Of a stretch of 64,000 nt of DNA, positions 1 through 11,129 are shown piece after piece (position 1 is the first letter of the stretch; each line of letters opens with the position of its first letter). Origin of the DNA: Lucifuga dentata (lineage: Eukaryota; Chordata; Actinopteri; Ophidiiformes; Bythitidae); the NCBI GenBank assembly GCA_014773175.1, contig VXCM01000055.1, positions 1 through 64,000 of the forward strand, in the 5' to 3' direction. Made by a program: the position numbers and the translations under genes. The notes below the pieces were generated by a model. That model saw nothing but the letters and a program-made list of their open reading frames with translations, searched no databases and was not told the origin of the DNA.

Positions 1-3000
1 ATTCGGGCTTGGGACCGGCACAAGGAGGACACTGGCTTGTGCCCCCTTGAGGCTGCATTACTATAGTCTTACTATACACTTAAAATAGTGTTTCTCTACA
101 CTTACTATACATTTACTATAGTCTTACTATACAGTTACTATAGTCTTACTATAATCTTACTACAGTCTTATTATAGACTTACTATAGTCTTACTATACAC
201 TTATTGTAGTCTTACTAGACACTTACTATAGTCTTACTACAGTCTTACTATACATTTACTAGTCTTTTTATGCGCTTACTGCAGTCTTATTATACACTTA
301 CTATAGTCTTACTATACACTTACTATAGGCTTTTTATACACTTACTATAGTCTTACTATACTCTTACTATACACTTAGTATAGTCTTACTATACACTTAA
401 TATACTCTTTTTACACACTTACTATAGCCTTACTATACATTTACTATAGTCTTACTACACACATACTATAGTCTTACAATAATCTTACTGTACACTTACC
501 ATAATCGTACTACAATCTTATTATAGACTTACTGTACACATATTGTAGTCATACTAGACACTTACTATAGTCTTACTATACAATTATTGTATTCTTACTA
601 GACACTATAGTCTTAATATACTTATAGTCTTTCTATACACTTAGTATTGTCTTACTATACACTTACTATAGTTTTACTATATACTTTCTATAGCCTTACT
701 GTACACTTACTATATAGTATTACTGTACAATTAATATAGTCTTTTTATGCACTTACTATAGTCTTACTATACACTTATTGTAGTCTTACTCTACACTTCC
801 TGTAGTCTTACTTCACACTTACTATAGTCTTTTTATATACTTAGTTTAGTCTTACTACACATTTGCTATAGGCTTTATATAAGTACACTTACTGTAGTCT
901 TAGTATACACTTACTAGTCTTAGTATACACTTAATATATAGTCTTAGTATACACTTATATAGTCTTACTATACACTTACTATAGTCTTACTATACATATA
1001 CCATAGTCTTACAATAATCTTACTGTACACTTACTATAATCTTACTACAATCTTATTATAGACTTACTACAGTCTTACTATACATTTACTGTAGTCTTAT
1101 GTGCTTACTGTAGTCTTTATACACTTACTATATACTTACTATAGTCACCTACCATAGTATTATTATACATTTACTATAGTCTTACTATACACTTACTATA
1201 GCCTTACTATATACTTACTATAGCATTTACTACACAATTACTATAGTCTCATTATACACTCACTATAGTCTTACTAAACACTTACTATACACTTAGTATA
1301 GTCTTACTATACACTTACTATAGTCTTACTAAACACTTACTATACACTTACTACAGTCGTAGTATACACTTATATAGTCTTACTATACAATTACTATACT
1401 CTTAGTATACACTTACTATAGTCTCACTATAATCTTACTATACACTTACTATAGTCTTACTATACACATACCATAGTCCTACAATAATCTTACTGTACAC
1501 TTACTATAATCTTACTACAGTCTTATTATAGACTTACTATAGTCTTACTATACACTTATTGTAGTCTTACTAGAAACTTACTATAGTCTTAGTATACATT
1601 TACTAGTCTTTTTATGCGCTTACTGTAGTCTTTTTATACACTTACTGCAGTCTTACTATACACCTACTATAGTCTTACTATACACCTACTATAGTATTAC
1701 TATACATTTACTATAGTCTTACTATACACTTACTATAGGCTTTTTATACACTTACTATAGTCTTACTATACACTTAGTATAGTCTTACTATACACTTAAT
1801 ATATTCTTTTTACACACTCACTATAGCCTTACTATACATTTACTATAGTCTTACTATACACTTACTACAGTCTTAGTATACACTTATATAGTCTTACTAT
1901 ACAATTACTATACTCTCAGTATACACTTGTGTACACTTGTATACAGTTGTGTACACTTGTATACAGTTGTGTATACTCAGTATACACAAGTGTATACTCA
2001 GTATACACTTACTATAGTCTTACTATAATCTTACTATACACTTACTATACACATACTATAGTCTTACAATAATCTTACTGTACACTTACTATAATCGTAC
2101 TACAATCTTATTATAGACTTACTATAGTCTTACTATACACTTATTGTAGTCTTACTAGACACTTACTATAGTCTTACTATACAATTATTGTATTCTTACT
2201 TGTAGCATCCCCGGCTGAATGATGGTCTAACTCTTCAACTGATGGTTCACAAAAGGGTTTATTCAAAATAATGTAGCTCCAGAAAACATGCCATGACCAT
2301 TCTGTGAAGACACCGTAAGAGCTTGTGCCCTTATCAGCCAGGTGCCAAAAATAAACAAAAAGAGTTCGACACAGTCCTTATTTTGAGAACACACTTTATA
2401 ATTTAACGCTCCGTCTTTTTCTCTAACCGGTATTACCCTTTCAAAATAAAAGCTGCCGCTTTTGTGCTGTATACCAGAGTTACCTCTTCAGAATAAAAGC
2501 ATCCACATTTATACTGGAATCTAACAGAATAAAATTGATACACCTAGAAAATGAACAAACATGAAAACAACAGATTATAATACAAATATATTGGAATATG
2601 CAGAAGGTCATTTACATTACTAGACACTTACTATAGTCTTAATATACACTTATAGTCTTTCTATACACTTAGTATTGTCTTACTATACACTTACTATAGT
2701 TTACTATACACTTTCTATAGCCTTACTGTACACTTACTATATAGTATTACTATACAATTAATATAGTCTTTTTATGCACTTACTATACACTTATTGTAGT
2801 CTTACTCTACACTTCCTGTAGTCTTACTTCACGCTTACTATAGTCTTTTTATATACTTAGTATAGTCTTACTACACATTTGCTATAGGCTTTATATAAGT
2901 ACACTTACTGTAGTCTTACTATACACTTACTACAGTCTTAGTATACACTTATTATAGTCTTAGTATACACTTATATAGTCTTACTATACAATTACTATAC

Positions 3001-4530
3001 TCTTAGTATACACTTACTATAGTCTTACTATAATCTTACTATAGTCTTACTATACATATACCATAGTCTTACAATAATCTTACTGTGAACTTACTATAAT
3101 CTTACTATATACTTACTACAGTCTTACTATACACTTATTGTAGTCTTACTAGACACTTACTATAGTCTTACTATACATTTACTATAGTCTTTTTATACAC
3201 TTACTGCAGTCTTATTATACACTTACTATAGTATTATTATACATTTACTATAGTCTTACTATAGCATTTGCTACACAATTACTATAGTCTCATTATACAC
3301 TTACTATAGTCTTACTAAACACTTACTATACACTTAGTATAGTCTTACTATACACTTACTACAGTCGTAGTATACACTTACTATAGTCTTAGTATAATCT
3401 TACTATACACATACTATAGTCTTACAATAATCTTACTGTACACTTACTATAATCTTACTACAATCTTATAGATTTACTATAGTCTTACTGTAGTCTTACT
3501 AGACACTTAGTCTTACTAGTCACTTATTGTAGCCTTACTAGACACTTACTGTAGTTTTACTATACACTTATTTGTCTTACTATACAATTGCTATAGCCTT
3601 TTTATACACTTACTGCAGTCTTACTATACACTTAATATACTTTTTACACACTTGCTATGGCCTTACTATACATTTACTATACACTTACTATAGTCTTAAT
3701 ATACACTTACTATAGTCGTACTATGCACTTACTATAATCTTACTATACACTTACTATAGTCTTACAATAATCTTACTGTACACTTACTATAATCTTATAG
3801 ATTTACTATAGACTTATTGTAGTCTTACTAGACACTTACTGTAGTCTTACTATACACTTATTTGTCTTACTATAGTCTTAGTATACACTTAGTCTTACTA
3901 TACAATTATTATACTCTTAGTATACACATACTATAGTCATACAATAATCTTACTGTACACTTACTATAATCTTATTATAGATTTACTACAGTCTTAGTAT
4001 ACACTTACTACAGTCCTACTATAGTCTTACTATGCACTTACTATAGTCTTACTATAGACTTGTCTTACTATATATTTGCTATAGTCTTTTTATGCACTTA
4101 TGATGGTCTTTTTGTATACTTACTATAGTCTTACTAGACATTATAGTCTTACTATACACTTATTTGTCTTACTATATTGCTATAGCCTTTTTATACACTT
4201 AGTACAGCCTTTCTACACACTTGCTATAGTCTTACTATACACTTACTATAATCTTATTATAGACTTACAAAAGTCTTACTAGTCTTACTATAGACTTATT
4301 TGTCTTAATACACACTTGCTATGGCCTTACTATAATCTTATTATAGTCTTACTATACACTTACAAAAGTCTTACTATACACTTATTTGTCTTACTATATA
4401 ATTGCTATAGCCTTTTTATACACTTAGTATAGTCTTACTATAATCTTACAAAAGTCTTATTTGTCTTACTATACATTTGCTATAGTCTCACCATACCCTT
4501 GCTATAGTCTTACCACACACTTACTTAGGC
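1..4530. repeat. Degenerate tandem array of alternating 11-bp units
   Basis: About 4 kb consists of two alternating 11-mers, CTTACTATAGT and CTTACTATACA, with many point changes and unit losses. On top of this is a longer period. The block around 470-905 recurs around 2040-2200 plus 2622-2915, sharing diagnostic variants such as the run ending TATTCTTACT and the phrase GGCTTTATATAAGT (871 and 2887). Once the inserted LTR and its duplicated site are removed, the offset is about 1.6 kb. Local hairpins occur: a 15-bp arm at 1919-1933 pairs with 1984-1998. Open frames inside it, such as 4100-4282, are low-complexity products of the repeat. It is a minisatellite or small satellite of unknown role. 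Confidence 0.93.
2201..2616. mobile_element. Solo LTR with 5-bp target-site duplication
   Basis: A 416-bp non-repetitive segment interrupts the tandem array. It begins TGTAGCATCC and ends TCATTTACA, so it has the TG...CA ends of an LTR with a 4-bp terminal inverted repeat (TGTA/TACA). It is flanked by the direct duplication TTACT at 2196-2200 and 2617-2621. The uninterrupted array sequence can be seen at 590-606. It contains AATAAA-like motifs but no coding region, as expected after recombination between the two LTRs of a retrotransposon. Strand and family were not determined. Confidence 0.85.
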
Positions 4531-5263
4531 TTCTCAATGGTTTTAATAGACGACATCACATTACCCCAATCCTCGGCTTCCCTCCACTGGTTCCCTGTTG
4601 GATTTAGAATTGATCTAAGATTTTATTAATCACTTTTAAAGCACTCCTTGGTCTGGCTCCATCTTACATTATTGAAATGTTGACTCCATATGAGCCAGTT
4701 CACAGCCTTAGATCCTCAGGTGGACCCTTCTGGCTGTTCCAAAGTCGAGGCTGAAATCCAAACGTGACCATGCTTTTGCCATCTGGGCCCTTCTACGTTG
4801 GAATGAACTGCCTGAGGAGATAAAGCTCGCAGATTCAGTGTCTTCTTTTAAATCTCTTCTTAAAACCCATTTTTATAGACTTGCTTTTATGTGATGTCAT
4901 CCTTAAATTGTCCTTTTTCTTGGTTTTATTGTCTTATCTGTATTTGTTGTTTATTTATATGTTCATTTATTAGTGTTTTATTGGCTTTTTTTTTTACTTT
5001 TTTTATGTTTTAGTTTTTACCTATTCCCTTGTTTATCATTTGTGTCCTTGTTTTATTGGTAGCTTAACTGAACTNTTTAGTTTTTACCTATTCCCTTGTT
5101 TATCATTTGTGTCCTTGTTTTATTGGTAGCTTAACTGAACTCTTCCTGAATTTTGTCCTCTTGTTTTGTCTGTTTGGCTTTCTGCTGTTATACTGTATTG
5201 CTTTGTCTGTCAAAGCACTTTGTAAACTGTTTTTAAAGGTGCTATAATAAAGTTGTTATTACC
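4531..5263 (+). mobile_element. L2-type LINE 3' fragment (decayed)
   Basis: Broken frames in this stretch read like the extreme C-terminus of a teleost L2/CR1-group reverse transcriptase: an ITPIL...PLVPC-like start, then FKALLGLAPSYI (about 4640-4675), WAPRLWNELPEEIKLADS-like text (about 4785-4840) and SFKSLLKTHFYRLAF (about 4850-4890). An A/T-rich 3' UTR follows, ending in GTGCTATAATAAAGTTGTTATTA, which resembles L2 tails. It is 5'-truncated, frameshifted and flanked on both sides by the 11-bp array. A single N at 5075 sits between two copies of the same 66-bp segment. Confidence 0.75.
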
Positions 5264-5422
5264 ATAGTCTTACTACACCTTACTATACATACACTTGGTA
5301 TAGTCTTACTATAGTAAGTGTATAGTAAGACTATACACTTACTATACACCTAGTGTAGACTTACAGTAAGTGTATAGTAAGAATATAGCAAGACTATATT
5401 AAGTGTATAGGAAGGCTATAGT
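5264..5422. repeat. Inverted end of the 11-bp tandem array
   Basis: The array resumes after the LINE fragment and then flips orientation. Around 5300-5345, ATAGTCTTACTATA is followed directly by TAGTAAGTGTATAGTAAGAC, its approximate reverse complement, and units to about 5420 read TATAGTAAG instead of CTTACTATA. This makes a potential foldback of several tens of bases. Confidence 0.8.
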
Positions 5423-6640
5423 AAAGTTATGGACTAAAATGCAAACATGCTTGTTGCAGAACCACCTTCAGGCCAATCCGCATATTTTTTTTTCCTGAGT
5501 AGTGGGTGAGATGTTGAACCAATCTGTTAAGTTTTAGTTGCCGTAGTTTTTACAATGTTTGAGGAAGAAATGCTTAAACCAAAATTTGCAAAAAATTCAA
5601 AATGGCAGACAAGCTACGAGTTGGAAAGGGGTGTGGCTTAAATGAATAGATGCGTCATAGCCCAAGGAATATTGAGAAAAAAGATTTTTGATTCTACAAT
5701 CTACTGTTTATAAGTTATTGATGAAAGTTTACTGTGGGTGTTATAGCGCCCCCATCAGGTCAATTTATGATTCATTTTATGCAGATATTTGTAGTGAACA
5801 TGTCCACCAAGTTTGGTTATAGTAGACTAATTCCTTCAGGAGATATACCACATGTTGTACAATTAGCCACGCCTACAACTTTCTCAGCCAATTGCAGCAA
5901 AGTGATTCAGAGTATCAAAAAACTGAAATGGTACTGTTTTCTGGCTTGGGCCAGACATGCCACATGCAAATTTTGGTGATAATTGAGCCAAAATTGGAGG
6001 CGGAGATACAAAAAAAAAACTGTTTCAGAAACAATTCAAAATGGGAGAAAAAGCTAGTCATGGGGGAAGAGTTTGGAATATACCATTGGATGCATATAGA
6101 TCCAGGGGAAAAAAAGAATTTCGATTGGTTGATGACTCAATTTTTTTCCAGACATGTTTAACAAACATGTCTACCAAGTCTGGTTACATGAGATTAATTC
6201 CTTCAGGAGATATACCACATTTTATAGCAGATGTTGTAAAATTAGCCATGCCTATAACTTTGTCAGCCAATTGCAGCAAAACAGTAAAGAATATCAAAAA
6301 AAATCTAAAATGGTACTTTTTTTTTTTCTCTCAGCTTGGTCCAAACATGTCATATGCAAATTTTGGTGATGATTGAGCCAAAACTGGAGGAGGAGGACAA
6401 AACTGTTTCAGAAACAATTCAAAATGGCAGAAAATCTAGTCAGGTATAAATGGGCGTGGCCTTTATGGATAGATGCGTAAAGTTCCAATCAAAGGTAAAA
6501 AGAATTTTGATTCTAGGACTTACAATTCAAAAGTTATAGGCCAATATATGCAAAAATTTTGAATTTCTTATAGCGCCACCCTCAGGCTGATCGGTTTACA
6601 TTTTGTTACCTGAGTAGCGCTTAAGTTTTTGTAGCCAACT
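5423..6640. repeat. Dispersed AT-rich repeat with an internal ~370-bp duplication
   Basis: No gene is seen here. A block at about 5790-5900 (phrases AATTCCTTCAGGAGATATAC and CAGCCAATTGCAGCAAA) recurs at about 6155-6285. A second pair, ACTGTTTCAGAAACAATTCA followed by AAATGG, lies at about 6019 and 6402. Phrases of the type TATAGCGCC...TCAGG recur at about 5742 and 6568. The overlapping short open frames come from the repeat. I suspect an unclassified teleost interspersed element but cannot name it. Confidence 0.55.
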
Positions 6641-6970
6641 GACATTGCTGTGGGAAGATGTAGCCGTGAAGAGATTTGTGAACAACATATGCTATTCCTT
6701 TATAATGGAGGCAATCTTCAGTCAATCTGCATTAGTTCTTACAGATCACTCATGCCACTCAAAAAGGTATTATAGCATTACGTTCTACACAAGGTATATA
6801 TTTAACCATGATCCAGAATGTGCTTGTTAGTTCTGCAAGTATTGTTGCTGCATCATGATTTTCTAAACTGGACAATTTTATTTCTACATCTTATAAAAAA
6901 AAATAAAAAATCCTCAAGCCATATTTGTACTTTGGTAAACTAACAGAAATGTTGCCAAGACAATAAAACA

Positions 6971-7042
6971 ACTCCTGCCAGGACTTGAACCTTGTACTTC
7001 CATGAACAGAATGGATGTGTTACCATGATACACCACAGGAGT
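6971..7042 (-). tRNA. tRNA-like sequence, probably a pseudo-tRNA
   Basis: The minus strand folds as a 72-nt cloverleaf: a perfect 7-bp acceptor (ACTCCTG/CAGGAGT), a 4-bp D stem (GTGT/ACAC), a 5-bp anticodon stem (TCCAT/ATGGA) and a 5-bp T stem with one mismatch (CAAGG/CCTGG). The T loop is TTCAAGT, giving the B-box match GGTTCAAGTCC, and the A-box region is TGGTGTATCATGG. A TTTT run lies 2 nt past the acceptor end and could terminate Pol III. The anticodon loop TCTGTTC has TGT at 34-36 but C at position 33 and T at 37, which a normal tRNA does not have. It is more likely a decayed copy than a working gene. The gross layout resembles tRNA-Asn, which is a guess. Confidence 0.5.
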
Positions 7043-8000
7043 TTGGTGTGAGCTTGCTGCAACATCCTACAGGCAACATAAAGCTCAGGCTGCTGGTGAT
7101 GTTAAAGCGCCTGTAATGCAAGCACACCAAGTCAGCCTGGAAAGCTGAAATCAAACTTTTAGCAACTTGAGAAGCAAGAATGATACTCTGCAAAACAGCA
7201 AGCAAGTTCTGGATGACAGGNTAGCAACTTGAGAAGCAAGAATGATACTCTGCAAAACAGCAAGCAAGTTCTGGATGACAGGTTACCGGTTTATATAAAA
7301 ACACAAAGTGTGGCCTATTTTGACATTGTCTATACAAGTGATTTGTTCCATAAATGTAGAAATCTGAGAAGAGTTNTGTGGCCTATTTTGACATTGTCTA
7401 TACAAGTGATTTGTTCCATAAATGTAGAAATCTGAGAAGAGTTTAACACTGTTCGGGATGCCACTGCAGAGTATCTTAAAACAAATGAGTCACAAACTGA
7501 CAATTTTATGCCAATAAATTATAGTTCAAAAATCACTTTGTTTACCTATAACACTGGAAAAAAAAAATAATAATAATTTCTGCACAAACAAAAGCATCAG
7601 TCATTTTTATCCACTGGATGGGTTTGGCCCATTCAGTTTCACCAGAGCCCCATTTGCCAGAACATTTCCAGGTGAATCCAGACAGGTCTCTATGGCATAG
7701 TAACTGGGTAGCAAGGTAAGCTACCTGCTACAACTCACTTTGTCTGGCAAGCCTGTACTTTGCCTGTTTCCACCTCCCACGGTGAGGACGCGGGGTTGGA
7801 TTTTGGGAGGCATAAATTTGGACTAATTAACATTACTTGCCATCCTGGCTCACAAATCAAATTTTCACCAAAAGATGCCAATCTCAGTTTTTTGGATTAT
7901 ATATATAAATATCATTATTTACTGCCAATTTTTTTCTAAGTCAGTTGTAAAGTAGTTGAAGTTTCAATTATTTTTTATAGCTGCCAAATTGGACCACTTC
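7043..8000. other. No gene seen; two assembly duplications
   Basis: Unique AT-rich sequence with no supported coding region. Ns at 7221 and 7376 each separate two copies of the same 61-67-bp segment, so the true sequence is probably shorter. Open frames across these Ns are products of the duplication. Confidence 0.5.
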
Positions 8001-8009
8001 AATTTTTGT

Positions 8010-8225
8010 CCATTAAATGAGAAAAATACATCCATAATTTGCGAGAAATTCATCCGAGAGAAATGCATCCAAAAATTAGGAGAAAATCATCCATGGAAGA
8101 AATTTATCCAGGAGAAAAATTGAGCCACATAAGGAAATTGAGCCATAAAATGCAAAAAAATTGAGCCACAAAATGCAAGAAATTGAGCCATAAAACAACA
8201 AATTCATCCAAAGACCAAACACCTC
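8010..8225. repeat. Short-motif repeat block (ATTGAGCCA / ATTCATCC), copy 1
   Basis: The phrases AAATTGAGCCA and AATTCATCC recur every 15-30 bp here and again at 8935-9165. Both blocks end in nearly the same phrase (ACAACAAATTCATC, then AAAGACCAAACACCT), so they are direct copies about 930 bp apart. The function is unknown. Confidence 0.65.
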
Positions 8226-8260
8226 TACAATTATAACCTTGTATGGAATAGTTCACTTAC

Positions 8261-8926
8261 CATTATGGTCTTGCTTGTATGGCTGCACATCTTGTTGGTA
8301 GTTCCCACCCCAGGAAGTCCAGGAAACTGGCCTCTGCTGGATCAAGTGACTCAGTCTGAAAAATATTAAACACAGAAATTCATAAGGACATGTGCTGATG
8401 GAACAAGGTCATTTTAAACCTGAGTGTATTATAGTTAACTTACCATCAGTCAGGTGATGATGTCTTCATGTAGGTAGCTGCCACCCAACAGGAGGACCAG
8501 GAGGCTTCAACTGTATGTACAAAGTGTGGAGTGTTATATGCTGCCAGTAACATTAGCTACTAATTTTGGCCACTCCAAGTTTAAGAACAAAATAATCAAG
8601 TGTTAACACTAGCTGCAAGTTTCAGTCATTTTAAGACTCACAATACTGCCAGTATTTTTTTTTTCTGTCTGCATATATAGTTGTGGTATATGGCAAGACT
8701 GGCATAACCGTTTTTTATATATATGCAATTTAAAATAGCAACAGACAGATAATATATAGTGCATAGGTGAGTGTGTTGAATGAGTGCAATAATACTGTCA
8801 CTTTAAATAACATTAGATTGTGCTTGGCCATTAAACACCATACATCAAGATGAGTTTGACCATTAACTGATTAAATATCAACTTACCATCTTCTCCACTG
8901 AGAATGGTGCTTCTTTCCCACAGGTG
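8261..8926 (-). other. Three exon-like segments with splice signals
   Basis: Read on the minus strand, segment Z (8261-8355) has acceptor TTTTTCAG and donor ATG|GTAAGTG. Segment Y (8444-8510) has acceptor ACATACAG and donor ATG|GTAAGTT. Segment X (8887 to about 8926) has donor ATG|GTAAGTT and an unclear acceptor. Y and Z resemble each other (GAAGCCTCCTGG versus GAGGCCAGTTTCCTGG, then GGGTGGCAGCTACC versus GGGTGGGAACTACC). No frame stays open through all three. They could be exons of a non-coding RNA or duplicated remnants of a lost gene. No expression evidence is available. Confidence 0.3.
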
Positions 8927-8934
8927 GCTTGTGC

Positions 8935-9165
8935 AAGAAATTCATCCAAATGAAATTCCTCCATCAAATGCAAGAAATTCATCCATGAGAGAAACNTTGT
9001 GCAAGAAATTCATCCAAATGAAATTCCTCCATCAAATGCAAGAAATTCATCCATGAGAGAAACTGAGCCATAAAATGAGAAATTGAGCCATAAAATGCCA
9101 GGAAATTGAGCCAAGCAATGAAATTGAGCCACAAAACAACAAATTCATCGAAAGACCAAACACCT
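8935..9165. repeat. Short-motif repeat block (ATTGAGCCA / ATTCATCC), copy 2
   Basis: Second copy of the block at 8010-8225. The N at 8996 is flanked by two copies of a 67-bp segment that starts TTGTGCAAGAAATTC, so part of this block is probably duplicated only in the assembly. Confidence 0.65.
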
Positions 9166-9394
9166 CACAACCTTCCGTTCTGCTTCCCCATTACTCTCCA
9201 AATCACTCTGCCAACCCATCACTCTCAAATAACCGTGTTCATGGGCAAATACCTAGTCCCTTCATAAATGCAACATAAACATTAAAACAACAAATAAAAT
9301 AAATTAAAATAACATTCCTTTTGTATATAAATTGACAGAAAAATAAAACAAACTCAGATTCAGAAAAAAATAAATCTCGTCTTACATTAAAAAA

Positions 9395-9715
9395 AGAGTT
9401 TCCTACCTTTGATGTCTGAGGGTGATTATCTTATGAGTTCCACCTGTTGTGTCACAGCAGCATTGAAAACTTTTTCAAACCGCCAAACAAAAACAGCGAT
9501 ACAGACCGGCAGCCCAACAAACAATATTAAAGCTGTTAGCACACTGCTAAACATGCTACACCTACACAGCAGTGACTAAAAGCCGCAACTGACCTGCAAG
9601 CACCAACAACTTTGCTAACATTAGCATTCATGACAAGAGTAAACACGGCAATTCAAACAAATAACTGACTAAATCCAATTTCAGAGTTAAATCACAACCA
9701 CACGGCCAGCACCAA
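9395..9715. repeat. Direct duplication, copy 1
   Basis: About 310 bp that recur at 9897-10232, sharing long runs such as GCCCAACAAACAATATTAAA and GCTGTTAGCACACTGCTAAA. On the minus strand each copy ends in an exon-like edge (here AAAG|GTAGGAAAC). The copies differ by point changes and small indels. Confidence 0.8.
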
Positions 9716-9896
9716 TACACGCCATCATTTCAGTTCAGCCATTAACAGCTCAAAACGGAATTTTTACAGCAGCAAAACAACTCATTTGCAATATTAAAAC
9801 TATGTGCAGCTTAGCATACAGCACAAAAGCATTGCAACATGTTAACATACAAACAGTAGCAATACAGCCAATACACAGCAAAAAGGTTATATAAAA

Positions 9897-10232
9897 AAAA
9901 AGTTTCCTACTTTTGTCTTCGGTGATGATCTGATGAGTTCCACCTGTTGGTCCTGGTTTGAGCGTGTGTGCAGGTGTGTGGTGTGAGCGGGTGTCAACAG
10001 CAGCATTTAAAACATTTTCAAACCGCCAAGTAAAACCAGCGATACAGACCAGCAGCCCAACAAACAATATTAAAGCTGTTAGCACACTGCTAAACATGCT
10101 ACCACCCACACAGCAGCGACTACCAAAGCAGCAACTGACCTGCGAGCATGTTTGCTAACATGTCAACCAAGACTAAACACGGCAACTCAAACAAATAACT
10201 GACTAAAACAACAATTTCAGAGTTCTATAAGC
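9897..10232. repeat. Direct duplication, copy 2, with a short hydrophobic open frame
   Basis: This is the second copy of the 9395-9715 block. On the minus strand, 9750-10109 is open and its first ~35 residues look like a signal anchor (MFSSVLTALILFVGL...). The five codon differences between the two copies in this stretch that I counted all change the amino acid, and copy 1 soon meets a stop. That argues against selection on a protein, so I do not call a gene. Confidence 0.7.
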
Positions 10233-10631
10233 ACTCAACCACAACGGCATCATGACCAAACCAACATACATGTTAAAACTAAGAACAGACAGCAGCAAAG
10301 TGACGTGAAGCATGTATTCTACCTGTTCACTGCAGCTAGGTGAATGGAGCGACGACGCTGACCTACAAGCTACATTTATATGGTTGGGCCCTACCATAAT
10401 TTACTGACAAGAATTCTTTCAAAAAACTCACACTCAAACTAGTGATCAACTCTAATAAAAATAAATCTAAGTAAAATTAAATAAAAGTCATTTGTAAATC
10501 TCACCAGAGCTGGATAAATTGTAAATGTATTTGACCAAGTTTATTGATCTCTGTATATGCTTGACTGTATTGGTTTAGTCCATACCGCCAGTCAGGGCTA
10601 GCGGAAGGGCGGGGCCATACGGTAGACAAAT

Positions 10632-11125
10632 TTAAAGGACTCTATCAGCAATTTTGCATGTTTGAGCCCAATATATACAACCTTCATACATGTAAACATT
10701 ACTGACAACCAATTTCCCAAAACATAAAACCCTATTTTACATTTCTTGTTATTTTTCTCAAATGCCTTAATCTTTCACAAATCAAATGTTCAGGTGTTAA
10801 ATCCACTTTAAAATTCAATGTTTTGCCTGCTTACACTTATACACACTGTACAAGGCAAACTCGTTTTAATTTCTGGCTAAAGCCCGCCTTCTGCTGGGAC
10901 TATATTTCCTGGCGGATGCACATTGTCTTCTGTGCAGCTCCATGTTGGATCAGTTAAATGACGTTACTTTGATTAAACAAAAAAAAAAAAAAAAANAAAA
11001 AAAAAAAAAAAACATATATACATCTTGTTTGCTGTGATGGATTACATGTCTCAAGCATGTTTCACGTCTCTACAAGTTGATTTTAATAGCAAACTGGAAC
11101 AGTAGCAGTAGGAAAAAAGTATTAC
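10632..11125 (+). mobile_element. TTAA-flanked MITE, copy 1 (3'-truncated)
   Basis: It starts at TTAA, then AGGACTCTATCAGC, and runs through the family's TGCATGTTTGAGCCCAATA and TCTCAAGCATGTTTCA motifs. The 3' inverted repeat is missing after about 11125. The poly-A with an N at 10996 is an assembly join inside the element. It has no coding capacity. Confidence 0.8.
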
Positions 11126-11129
11126 CGAA